Part shown: one piece after another, positions 24,289 to 33,801 of the stretch | How positions within the stretch are numbered: position 1 is the stretch's first letter | Layout: each line of letters begins with the position of its first letter | DNA from: Pisaster brevispinus | Lineage: Eukaryota > Echinodermata > Asteroidea > Forcipulatida > Asteriidae | Direction: 5' to 3' | DNA length: 64,000 nucleotides | Assembly: GCA_023634235.1 (NCBI GenBank) | Contig: JAMKCF010000001.1 | Span: forward strand, 10,550,258 to 10,614,257 | Made by a program: the position numbers and the translations under genes | The notes under the pieces: generated by a model | Told to the model about the DNA's origin: nothing | What the model saw: only the letters and a program-made list of their open reading frames with translations | Databases searched by the model: none

Positions 24289-24793
24289 TTACTGTTGTGG
24301 GCGCCTCTCCCCGTTTCTCAAAAGTCCTGGCCACATCCTGGGTGGCACCCCCGGAACGACTCTGTCCGAAAGGACATCATAGACATAGTTAAGGCTATGC
24401 CTATGACCCAATTCGGGCAGAATGTCCCCGGGGTCCCTATGGTAGATGTCAACCAGGACATCTAAAAATTGAGTAGTACGCCCGCGGGAGTACGTCCACC
24501 CTGCCACCTATACGGCCGATACGGCGAAAGTATCGCGCACCGGCAAATAACAGTGACTGGGGGTGCCAAAACTCCCGCTGCCTCCTCATCAGATGCAGCG
24601 TATAATCGTGCCGGCCTGCACGTCCTGCGCAGGCCCACGCTGCCTCCTCCGAGATGAGGTCTTGCCGATGATTTCTCACCAACCCCCGTCCTATACGCCA
24701 CTCGGCGTTAGCCGAGTTTCTCCACTCCTCGAGTTGAGGAATGGAGGCGTTGTTAATGTTAAGATAGAAGTTTCTTTCGTGCTGATTGACCAT
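24289..24793 (-). pseudogene. Unidentified Polinton left-end gene, one frameshift
   Basis: On the minus strand the ATG at 24791-24793 opens 114 codons (to 24449), and an overlapping frame continues from about 24507 to the stop at 24289-24291. The two together would give about 165 aa if one indel near 24450-24500 is allowed. The region is GC-richer than its surroundings and keeps long open frames, which supports real coding. It begins MVNQHERNFYLNINNAS, has a Glu/Arg-rich helix (LEEWRNSANAEWR) and an Arg-rich middle. A TATA-like TTTAAATATA sits at 24826-24835, some 33 bases upstream, and a histone-type stem-loop follows the stop. I do not recognise the family. Position next to the TIR is where Polintons often carry lineage-specific genes. 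Confidence 0.5.
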
Positions 24794-25903
24794 CTTGAAA
24801 TGACGCCAAGAAGGAAGAGGGGGCCTTTAAATATATGTTGACATGTTTAGGACGTTGCTACGACACCATAGTTTTAGACGATCACCAACCCCCCGAGAAT
24901 AGGACACACATACACACACACACACACACAGTCTTGTTTTGCAGTCGTTGTGTGGACATTCCTTTGTTCTGTACACTTAAGGAACATCCTATTCCTCAAC
25001 GCTGCAAATAACGTTGTGTGGACGTGTGTAAGTCCACATAGTGCTTCAGATCCCTACATTATGTGGACCTCTTTTGTTCTCAGGTCCACACTGGGTATGT
25101 AGCGCTTGCCCACACACACACACACACACACACATAATAATGATAGTTTAAAAAAAAAATAGACAAACACAGAGTATACTCATCTCATAGATAAATATGT
25201 TACATGACACCATTCTTGTTTTTACCCAAATACAGAGTCATTAACAAGATCTTAAGAATCGAACTGGGGGGCGATGGTAACATTAAGCCGTTAATGGTCC
25301 TTCGTTTTGAACCATCTTGTATAAGTCAATAGCAAGGTCTTAAGATTTAAATTGTACAAAGGATGGCGAGAGAAATGATAAGTAGGCTATTGTTCTTTGT
25401 TTGAACCACCTGGTAGAAGCCAATAACAAGGTCTTAAGAATCAAACTGGTGGGGGGGGGGGGGCGAGGGTAACATTAAGCCGTTAATGGTCCTCCGTTTT
25501 GAACCATCTTGTGTAAGTCAATAGCAAGGTCTTAAGATTTAAATTGTACAAATAATGGTGACAGAAACGATAAGCCGGTTATTGTCCTTCGCATCTCCCT
25601 AGAAGGTGTTTGTACGATGAATAAGAGAATAGGCTCACCTGGTGAAGCTTCCTATCCTAGATAATGCAACACACGGAGTAACAGGTTGTTTGTTGCTGTT
25701 GTTACTGATTTGTTTTTGTTGAACCGTGTCGGCAATATCTTAGCAACCTCCAGTGGCACGATCTTGCCTTAAGATTAATCACGCCATAAGTTTAGCAAGC
25801 TCACATCGACAGCCAGTTTTGTATTTCGTCGAGACCAACTAATTATCATTGAATGGATTTTACTCGAGTGTGAAGAGGAAATGTCCACGAATCAACGAAC
25901 ATA
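24794..25903. other. Polinton left intergenic region with microsatellites and tandem repeats
   Basis: No coding is seen. It holds two CA microsatellites (about 24905-24930 and 25110-25135), which bracket a segment with repeated ttgtgtggac phrases, and a roughly 93-bp tandem repeat at 25237-25610. It probably contains the divergent promoters for the left-end gene and for the polymerase. Confidence 0.5.
25237..25610 (+). repeat. Tandem repeat of about 93 bp, four copies
   Basis: Units start near 25237, 25329, 25422 and 25520 with the phrase aata(g/a)caaggtcttaaga. They continue with a variable G-rich patch, a (g)taacgattaagccgttaatgg-like phrase and a gaaccatcttg phrase. Units 1 and 3 are most alike, as are 2 and 4, so the array also behaves as a 187-bp dimer repeated twice. 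A 12-base G run sits in unit 3. Confidence 0.75.
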
Positions 25904-28900
25904 ATGAACTTCACCCCGGAATTTGCCAGCACCTTGGGAATAGCTGACATACAATTCTTCCTTGAATATTGGTGTCTGTCTTCGGAGGAGGTTGAAAACT
26001 TAAACGAAAGATTATATCAGCTTTTTTACGTGGAGGGAACCAACAATTCTGAACGGAATATACTACCAGAACATACTGACCATGATGGGCACCCTAATCA
26101 GAATCCCGGACCTAGTCATGATGGCGTTCAGCACGGTATGGGCCATGGAATCAGCGAAATGGTTGGCGGACAGTTTCATACACATGACGATGTTCCGCAA
26201 AATATGGAAACTAGTAACGATGAGATGTCCGGTGAATGGTTCGATGCTGATGATGATGAGGAAGCACCACGAAAGAGACGAAGGGAGGAGACGGCCGAGG
26301 ACTATTATAAAGTAGTAAGTGTCAGACAGAAACAGATTAAAAAGTTTCAAGCTTCCACTTACGATTATGAGATTGAATTTCGTAACTTAGATGATTTAAC
26401 CTTAAGGGAAGTTATACCTCGTTTAGGGTCTATTTTACAGAGTGTAATAGATAGGCTGGGGTAACGGTAGAAAGATTTATGGCCCGTCTGGAAGCTGTTT
26501 TACAATCGCACCAAACATTACGTTTTGACCAGTCGGCATTGATATATTTTGTACATATGAAAATGACCAGAGGGGGGAAAGCTACCAGAAACAAAAAATT
26601 ACTGAAACTTCAGGAATTTTTATTGAGCAAGAAATCTATCATACAGATTAAAGATCATGGAATGCAAACGTGTTGCGCTAGGTCTATTGTTACGGGCATT
26701 GCCATTCAGGAAAATAATCCCGAAGTAATGTATATCAAAAAGAGTCGAATTCAACGAGAAGTATTGGCTAATCAATTGCATGTCAAGGCGGGAGTCAGAC
26801 AGAGTCCGTGTGGAATCAAAGAGATTCAAAAGTTTCAAGAAGTGATCGACAATTATCAAATCGTCGTACTTTCACGCGATCATTTGTATTCGTCTATTTT
26901 TAAAGGACCACCGAAAGATCGTGTAATATATTTACACTTGGCCGACAATCACTATGACCTTATCACTACTATGTCAGGATTTCTAAATAAAAGCAATTTT
27001 TGTAATGCGTGTCAAAAGGGTTATGACTCAGCCAAAGTAGATCACATTTGTAATATACAATGTAAAGTATGTTATTCCAAGGGTTGCGAAGAAGGGACAA
27101 CGAGTTCTGAGTTTCACTGTAATGATTGTAACAGAGATTTCAAAACTCAGAAGTGTTTCAAGAATCATAAATCCAAAATGATAAGGGGTAAAACCATATG
27201 TCAGCTGTATTTTAGATGTGGGTATTGCGAAAAATTCATAAGCGCAGGTATGACGTTCAAATACGGGAAACACGATTGTAACAAATCGTATTGTAGTATA
27301 TGTAAACAGATGGTATCCTTTGACCATGAATGTTTCATAAAAGTTGTACAGAAGGATTTTGAAAAAGAATCGGTGGAAGAAGATCCAATACACATTCAGG
27401 CGCTTGAGCAAATTCCTCAGATAAGTAAAACTGAAGAGGAGATATTAAAGTATATCTTTTTTGATTTTGAATGTACGCAAGATGGAGGTATTCACAAACC
27501 TAACTTATGCGTTGCTCAAATGGCCTGTGAACGTTGTAGTGACAGAGAAATTGAATACATATGCGACTACTGTACGGGTCAGATGATATTCAGGGGTGAG
27601 CAGTGCGCCACTGAGTTTTGCGAGTGGCTGTTTCAATCTCCGTACACTAAAAATAGTGTCAGTATAGCCCATAACATGAAAGCGTACGATGGTTACTTCA
27701 TTCTGGAGTATTTGTATAATCATGCTGTTATTCCTGAAGTGATTTATACGGGTGCTAAGATCATGAGTATTACATTACCTCAATTAGAAAGGAAAATAAT
27801 ACTCAATTTCCTTCCAATGGCTCTAGCAAAATTACCCGGTACGTTCGGTTTGACTGAACTTAAAAAGGGGTATTTCCCACACTTCTTCAACACAAAAGCA
27901 AATCAAGCGTACCAAGGGGCTCTTCCTGAAGCTAAATACTATGGTCCTGATAGTATGAGTCCAGAAAGGACAGAGTTTTATGCATGGTACGAAATAGAAA
28001 AGATGAACGATCTGCCATTTAATCTTCAGGATGAATTATTGGCATATTGCGTGAGTGATGTTGATGTATTGAGGCAATGCTGTATTCAGTTCAAACTGTT
28101 ATTTCAGAGGGTAACACCCACTGAACCTATGGATAAGGGAGTTGATCCTTTTAAGAAATGTATAACGATAGCTTCTGCATGTAATCTAGTTTTCAGACGA
28201 AATTTCCTGACCCCCAAAACCATTGCGGTACTTCCGCCGAATGGTTATAATTGTTCTGATAAACAATCCCAAAAGGCCATACGCTGGTTAAGATACGTAA
28301 GTAGGACGAAGGGAACTCACATTCAGCATGCGTACAATGGTGGAGAGAAGAAGATTGGAAAGTATAAGTTGGATGGCTTTAGCAGAGAGGGTCGAACGCT
28401 GTTTGAATTTCATGGGTGTTTTTTTCACGGTTGCCCACTCAAATCGAGATACCATAAATCCTGTAAATTTGACACCCATGTCCGAACTGTACGCAAGAAC
28501 CTTGCAAAAAGCGTTGTTTCTTCAAACCCACACTGATTTTGATTATGTAGAAATGTGGGAATGTGAATTTGATACAGTCTGGAAAAACGTACCCAAAGAC
28601 GTAAGAGACGCTCTGGATCGAGGAGTACCAGATTTTGAGAAAATGAGATTAAATCCAAGAGATGCATTTTATGGGGGAAGGACAAACGCTGCACGCCTTT
28701 TTTTATGAAGTAGTTGATCATGAAAGGGTCCTTTTCTATGATTACACCAGTCTCTACCCGTTCGTAAACAAGTATTGTTCTTATCCAGTCGGCCATCCCA
28801 AAGTTATAACTGATAATTTCAAAAATGTATCTGAATATTTTGGACTGATAAAGTGTGAATTTCTCCCTCCTAAATCCCTATACCATCCTCTTCTACCGTG

Positions 28901-30013
28901 TAAACTAATGGGCAAGCTAATGTTCCCATTATGTAGAACCTGTGTAGAAAGTAAACAACAATCACCGTGTAGACATAACGATGAACAGAGGGCTTTACAC
29001 GGTACTTGGGTAACAATAGAGGTCGATAAAGCTATTGAGTTAGGGTACCGCGTCATCTCCATGTGGCATTTTGAGCAAAGAGAACTGTATAATCCGATTA
29101 CCAAATCGGGGGGGGGGGGTTCTTCAGTGGTTACATCGACTCATTTCTCAAACTCAAACAGGAGAGCTCGGGAAAACCGAGTTGGTGTAAAACTGAGGAG
29201 GATGTTCAAAAGTATATCAGAGAGTATTACAAACGGGAGGGGATTTTATTGGATGAGCATCATATAAAGAAAAATCCTGGATTGAGGGCTCTGTCAAAAC
29301 TCATGTTAAACAGTTTTTGGGGGAAATTTGGACAACGCATGAACATGCCTAAGACCTCAATTGTAACCGAACCTGATGATTTGAACGAACTACTTTTAGA
29401 TGACAGTACTGTTGTGAATAATGTGAATTTTATCAATGAACATGTCGCGGAGGTAAAATTTGAGGAGGAAGAATTTGTTGAACCCAGTCCTCGTACCAAT
29501 GATGTAATAGCTGCGTTTACCACGGCGCATGCGAGGTTAAAGTTATACGAAGTGTTAGAAAAGCTTCAAGACAGAGTGTTATATTATGATACGGACAGTG
29601 TGATATTCGTAGATAGACCGGGTGAATACAAACCTCCCATCGGTGATTATCTGGGTGAATTGACGAACGAAATCAATCCAAAAGATGGTGATTATATTAA
29701 ATGTTTTGTATCTGGCGGACCTAAAAATTACGCTTACCAATTAGATACAGGAAAAACATGTTGTAAAGTAAGAGGGTTTACGCTAAATTTCAGAAATGCC
29801 CAACATATCAATTTCAATTCTGTCGTTGATTTGGTTAAGAATAACCGACATGACTCAGTCATTACAGTCACAGACCCACATAAGATAGTTCGAGATACAA
29901 AGACGAAAACTGTTCATACGAAAGAAATGAAAAAAGACTATCGTATGGTTTATGATAAAAGGGTGATCTTGGATAATTTTAACACGGTACCTTACGGTTA
30001 TGAAAGAACTTAA
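25904..30013 (+). pseudogene. Polinton protein-primed DNA polymerase B, broken by several frameshifts
   Basis: The first ORF (25904-26464, 186 codons) is the acidic N-terminal region. It closes with YEIEFRNLDDLTL, a phrase I know from Polinton polymerase N-termini. The large ORF 26479-28536 has a Cys-rich zinc-binding region (about 27000-27340), then exonuclease motifs Exo I (FFDFECT, near 27459), Exo II (AHNMKAYDGYF, near 27668) and Exo III (YCVSDVDVL, near 28047). Polymerase motif A (YDYTSLYP, near 28738), motif B (LMLNSFWGKFG, near 29303) and motif C (YYDTDSV, near 29582) follow in 28662-30013. Breaks: a probable deletion with shift at 26458-26464, a shift at about 28435-28460, one at a T run near 28698 and one at a 10-G run at 29108-29117. 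All catalytic aspartates are kept. It would replicate the element from a protein primer; here it is a pseudogene or an error-rich reading. Confidence 0.9.
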
Positions 30014-30058
30014 AAGGGAGGTTATATCTTTACTCGTATCATTCGACCAAAGGGTACC

Positions 30059-30235
30059 ATGGAGAACGCACGACCAAATGTTCCGCGTCGAATAATTATC
30101 ATTCTAATTATTTTAGTGATAGCCTCAATTATTTCTGCGTTATTTGGAATAGAATTAACGACAGTTTTAGGTGCAGGTCAAAGTGTGGGAAGTTTTGTAT
30201 ACCTAACCAATGCAACACACTCAGTAATTTTTTAA
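30059..30235 (+). CDS. Small single-pass membrane protein, 58 aa
   Basis: An ATG at 30059 opens 58 codons, ending in TAA at 30233-30235, in the 270-base gap between polymerase and ATPase. The protein has a basic N-terminus (MENARPNVPRR), one hydrophobic segment of about 18 residues (IIIILIILVIASIISALF), and a short hydrophilic tail. Small hydrophobic proteins are common in Polinton and adintovirus-like genomes, but I cannot assign a family. The frame is intact, which is notable between two broken genes. It could be a chance ORF in AT-rich DNA. Confidence 0.45.
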   Translation: MENARPNVPRRIIIILIILVIASIISALFGIELTTVLGAGQSVGSFVYLTNATHSVIF

Positions 30236-30285
30236 TTAATTGTTTTATGAATATTTGAGTTTATAACGTAGATTCATTCAAATCA

Positions 30286-30921
30286 ATGACTACTAAGTTA
30301 CACCATCCGGCCACCTTTTGTATAGCCGCACCTACTAATTCCGGAAAAACCTGGTGGGTTATTAAATTGATAAAAAATAGAAAAGATGTATTTATTGATG
30401 CACCTGAGAGAATTTGGTGGTGTTATGGTCAATATCAGCCGGCTTACGATGAACTTTCTCGGGATTTACCTCTTGTGGAGTTTCACGAGGGTCTCCCGTC
30501 GGATTGGACAACCATCATCAACCCGGGAGTCAGAATTCTAGTCATCTTGGACGATCTAATGACTGAATGTGGGAGTGATCCCGAAGTGACTAAATTATTT
30601 ACCAGAGGATCCCAGCATCTAAAATTATCGGTAATATACATTGTACAGAACTTCTTTCATCAGTCAAAGGAAAGTAGAACTATCAGCTTAAACTGTCACT
30701 ACATTGTACTCTTTAAGAATCCTAGAGACCGTTCGCAAATTATGCATCTGGCTAAGCAGATGTATCCCGGACAAACTCAATTCATGGTAGAGGCCTATAC
30801 TGATGCAACGAGAGAACCTTATTAATACATCTTTATTGTTTTGAAACCCAATTGTCCAGAGGAGCTTCGATTACGAACCAATTTATTTCCAGGGGAAGTA
30901 AGTTACGCGTATACTAAATAA
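30286..30921 (+). pseudogene. Polinton packaging ATPase (A32/FtsK-HerA type), one in-frame stop
   Basis: From the ATG at 30286 the frame is open for 179 codons. It then meets TAA at 30823-30825 and continues open in the same frame to a second TAA at 30919-30921, giving about 211 codons, near the usual size. Walker A is APTNSGKTWW (residues about 15-24), Walker B is ILVILDDLM (about 85-93), and a polar sensor motif YIVQNFF follows near 122-128. After the stop the family's C-terminal phrase with NCPEELRLRTN is still recognisable, so the stop is a point mutation, not the natural end. It would pump DNA into capsids. It follows the 58-aa ORF on the same strand. Confidence 0.87.
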
Positions 30922-31071
30922 GACTGTTTATCAGTGAAAGAAATTCTCCGTCACGCCGATAAGGAACTTATCACGTGCATCTGTGAATGCGCTCTGAATA
31001 TTTTAAAAGGGAGAGTACCTCTGTCGCTCAGTCAGAAGAAAACACTGTCGAGACACAAGACGCATCACTAA
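30922..31071 (+). pseudogene. Remnant of small basic Polinton protein
   Basis: A 49-codon open stretch without an ATG starts directly after the ATPase stop and ends at TAA 31069-31071. It contains the phrase ICECALNILKGRVPL followed by SLSQKKTLSRHK. I recognise this from a short basic protein found in many metazoan Polintons, often compared with a small adenovirus core protein. The usual long basic and hydrophobic C-terminal half is missing. Recognition rests on one phrase. Confidence 0.5.
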
Positions 31072-31384
31072 AGCCATTCAGAATGTACTTTTGGCCCGGA
31101 ACCCCATTCAGAGTAAACTATAAGGACTGGAGAACGACATGAAAAACATTATTGAAAGGACCAATTTACAAGATGATGTCAAGATCAACTTATATAGACA
31201 ATCATTGCAGAAGTATTTACAATTTGATCATGCTCGGAAAACTGAAGCCGTTTCCGTTAAGATGTCCACACCAGAACTGACAGTGTCTGGGGCAAGTGGT
31301 GTACCTGGAGCTGAAGATGTCGATACGCTACAGCATGAAAAAGCGCTTCCTACACACAGAGAAAAAATTACACAGCTTATGTAA
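31070..31384 (+). pseudogene. Conserved Polinton accessory protein, N-terminal part
   Basis: A frame can be followed from about 31070. It has an in-frame TAA at 31121-31123 and is open from the ATG at 31139 to 31384. It has LENDMKNIIERTNL and DDVKINLYRQSLQKYLQF, a helical phrase I associate with a Polinton protein of unknown function. It stops at the point where a roughly 1-kb insertion begins. The C-terminal part resumes at 32429. Confidence 0.6.
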
Positions 31385-32428
31385 AATTTTACCTAATTGA
31401 GTAGTTGCAGGTGAACCTCGTAACTGTTATGTAAAACTTTACCCAACAGGGGTTGGGTAAGGTTTTAGTTAATAGTTGTGTGAAACTTTACCTCGATATT
31501 TGGTAAATTCATTTACTGAATTGTTAGATAAACCTCAGTTATGTAAAACATTACCCAATTATGAAGTATGGCTTTACCTCGTTACAATGTAAAAGATAAG
31601 ATCTTAGTAAATAGTTGCGTAAAACTTTATTTCGGTATTAGATAAATTTATTTGTTGTTTAAAATACATTGCTAAAAATAATTTGGGAAAATTGTACCAA
31701 ATCAGTGGGTAAGCAGGTAAGTTAGTTCTTGCGACATACACACAGAAAAAAAATACTCGTATAGCAATAGTGTAAAAAATGGGGGGAGGGGGGTCAGCCC
31801 GGCAGACAAGGTAAAAAATCTCTTCTGGAAAGAGGTGCTGGCTCTGAAAAGAGCCGGTTGGTTTAATCAGACCTTTTTCGACGGTTTAATATGCCCCAGT
31901 GCTGAAGCCTTTGTGTTGAAAGTCTTTGCAGCTAGTACGCCATGGTTTTCCTAGATGAGTCCTTTCCCTCTTCGACAGACTGTTGTTCCACGACGACCAT
32001 AAGACCAAAGTCCCCCTTGCAACTTTGAACACGCGAACTCCAAGCATCAAAACCCTGCAGCATCAGTGTTCTGTCCACCCCCGTCCATCTTGGATTGTTA
32101 TGTGTGCCTGCGACTTGCTTACTGTATGCTTATACATGCACGAGTGTATTACATTTGCATTATGGGAAAATGTTTTCACGTGGACCAGTTTACTTCAATT
32201 TCGGTTAATTTTTACCACTTCCTTGTAAAACTTACAAATTATATGTAAAGTTTACTCTTAACTTTGGTAACTTTACAAAACATAAAGTAAACAGTAAGTT
32301 TATCATTTGATTATGTTTTTATTTTTTTACAAAACAACTTAGTATATTTTTTTCGTGGCTTTTTACTTCAATTAAGTAATTTCTTACACAACTTTTTTTA
32401 CATAACTTTTGTTTACCTTTTGTTCTGA
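31385..32428. mobile_element. About 1-kb insertion splitting the accessory gene; AT-rich subterminal repeats
   Basis: Between the two halves of the accessory gene lies unrelated sequence. Its left third repeats the phrase tgtaaaactttacc and variants at least five times (about 31384, 31430, 31479, 31540, 31615). Its right end has similar phrases, and the inverted form ttttacataac near 32396-32407 mirrors ttatgtaaaa at 31379. This looks like a non-autonomous DNA element with subterminal repeats, but I could not define exact ends or a target duplication. The middle holds a perfect histone-type stem-loop. Confidence 0.5.
31840..31855 (-). terminator. Perfect histone-mRNA-type 3' stem-loop
   Basis: On the minus strand the site is GGCTCTTTTCAGAGCC, identical to the metazoan replication-dependent histone consensus (6-bp stem, TTTC loop). 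It is preceded by accaacc and followed 11 bases later by the purine-rich CCAGAAGAGA (31819-31828), the place of the histone downstream element. No histone ORF is recognisable upstream on the minus strand. A short Lys-rich frame ending at TGA 31867-31869 precedes it but is too short to identify. Confidence 0.75.
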
Positions 32429-32884
32429 GTGTGTACGGACGATGTCGACTTGACACCACAAATTCTCAAAAGTGTATTAAAAACATTTCATAGACGAGCT
32501 AGATTGCTTTTGGATAAACTAAAAGATAGCGATATTATGTCTTGGAATAAAAATGACGAACTTGTTTATGATGGTAACATAGTGAAAGGGTCTAATATCG
32601 TGGATTTACTTAACGACACTTTGAGGGGTAAAAAGGGGTTTAATCCACACGGGTGGCAGTATTTCATGAGGGGTTTGGCTAAATCAAATGCACCAGAAAG
32701 TATGATTGGAAATGAATCTCGAAGAGATGTTGTCAGACAAATTAAACAAAGTGGTGTTCTAGAAAAACGGACGTTACTAACACCTCAATTATCTGAGAAT
32801 AAAGCAACATCCTCGGTAAAACGAAAGAGCGTAACAACCACTCCTAGGAAATCCAAAAAACGTATTCAGTGGGAAACTTTGTAA
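32429..32884 (+). pseudogene. Conserved Polinton accessory protein, C-terminal part
   Basis: An open frame of 151 codons begins at the right edge of the insertion. It contains a helix with LKTFHRRARLLLDKLKD, an MSWNKNDELVYDGN turn, GSNIVDLLNDTLR and FNPHGWQYFMRGL, then a basic tail (KRKSVTTTPRKSKKR). I recognise the domain as recurrent in metazoan Polintons, where the SNIVDLxND...FNPxGW phrase is conserved; its function is unknown. The N-terminal half is at 31070-31384. The apparent ATG is not the natural start. The basic tail suggests nucleic-acid or virion-core binding (inference). Confidence 0.65.
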
Positions 32885-33265
32885 TTCATTTTCTTAATAT
32901 ATAAAGCGTAGTGTGATTTGTGTGTGTGTGTGTATGTAGTATTTAGTGTATTTTGAAAATGTTTTAACTTAAATAATAATATAAAAATGCAGTGTACGTT
33001 TACAAGACAAAGGAACAACGAGATAAAAACTATAGTAAAGTTGATATTTTAATAAATCAGTACAATATATATTTGTAAATGAAACCTTTTCTCAATTTTC
33101 GTTTTCTTTCGGTATTTGACACTAAACACTCACTACTTTTTAAAATTAACTTCTATATCGTCGGTTTTTTTTTATATTTTATTTTATCTATTACAATTAC
33201 TACTTTTTTTTCTTTTTTAAATAACTTACAATCACTACCATTTAAAAAAAAATTACATACATTAC
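32885..33265. other. Convergence zone between the plus and minus gene blocks
   Basis: AT-rich, with a short TG run near 32920 and T/A homopolymers. It lies between the 3' ends of the accessory gene (plus) and the protease (minus), so it should contain both poly(A) regions. No coding recognised. Confidence 0.5.
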
Positions 33266-33793
33266 TTATTTTCTAAAGTGTTGTCTTTTTATACAAATTT
33301 GGTTACACATTAATTCAAAATCTGAAACCGGTACATCAACATCGTACCTTTCTTTTATAAAATCATGCACTAGCTCATCATTAATGAAAGGATCTTTGGT
33401 GAAAACAGATATAATTTTTTCTAACGACACACCCCGGGATCTATGTATTAAATAGAAAATACAGAATTGGCCACAGACTGAACTCATCAATGACTGTAAA
33501 CATTTTGAATTATGTGTAAAACCAACACTGTTCTTCCTTAAAAACTGCTCAAAGAAGTGGCCGTAAAAGGTCGGAGGTAACCCGTAGGAGTCCAAGAACT
33601 CCGCTCTTTTGTTACTGTCAAAGTAAATTGCCAGCCAGTGGGCACCGGGTAAGTCTTTTGTATCAGTGTTGCAAATCAATACATACGGATAGGAATGAAT
33701 AACTGGTAATTGATCAGCCGGAAATACACCTCCTAATCGAGCCCTTGTATATGAATCTGATTTTGAAACTCTCAGAAGCTGTTTGCTGTTCAT
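33266..33793 (-). CDS. Polinton adenain-like cysteine protease, intact
   Basis: 175 codons, unbroken. It has the C5/Ulp1-type catalytic set: histidine in GAHWLAIYF (residue about 52), aspartate in AEFLDSYG (about 69), and the oxyanion glutamine and nucleophilic cysteine in the CLQSLMSSVCGQFC block (about 99-112). Length and motif order fit Polinton proteases, which are thought to mature capsid proteins as adenain does in adenoviruses. It is the most downstream gene of the minus-strand virion block, just after the major capsid gene. It is one of the few genes here without damage. Confidence 0.9.
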   Translation of the reverse strand: MNSKQLLRVSKSDSYTRARLGGVFPADQLPVIHSYPYVLICNTDTKDLPGAHWLAIYFDSNKRAEFLDSYGLPPTFYGHFFEQFLRKNSVGFTHNSKCLQSLMSSVCGQFCIFYLIHRSRGVSLEKIISVFTKDPFINDELVHDFIKERYDVDVPVSDFELMCNQICIKRQHFRK

Positions 33794-33801
33794 GATTAAT
33801 T

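Noticed and set aside
24289..24657. Plus-strand ORFs over the left-end gene
   Set aside because: They are shadows of the minus-strand frames. The minus strand has the ATG context, TATA box and 3' stem-loop in consistent order.
31860..32100. Histone gene on the minus strand before the stem-loop
   Set aside because: I checked all three minus frames by eye for H1, H2A, H2B, H3 and H4 phrases and found none, only a short Lys-containing end. The stem-loop is kept as a site without a gene.
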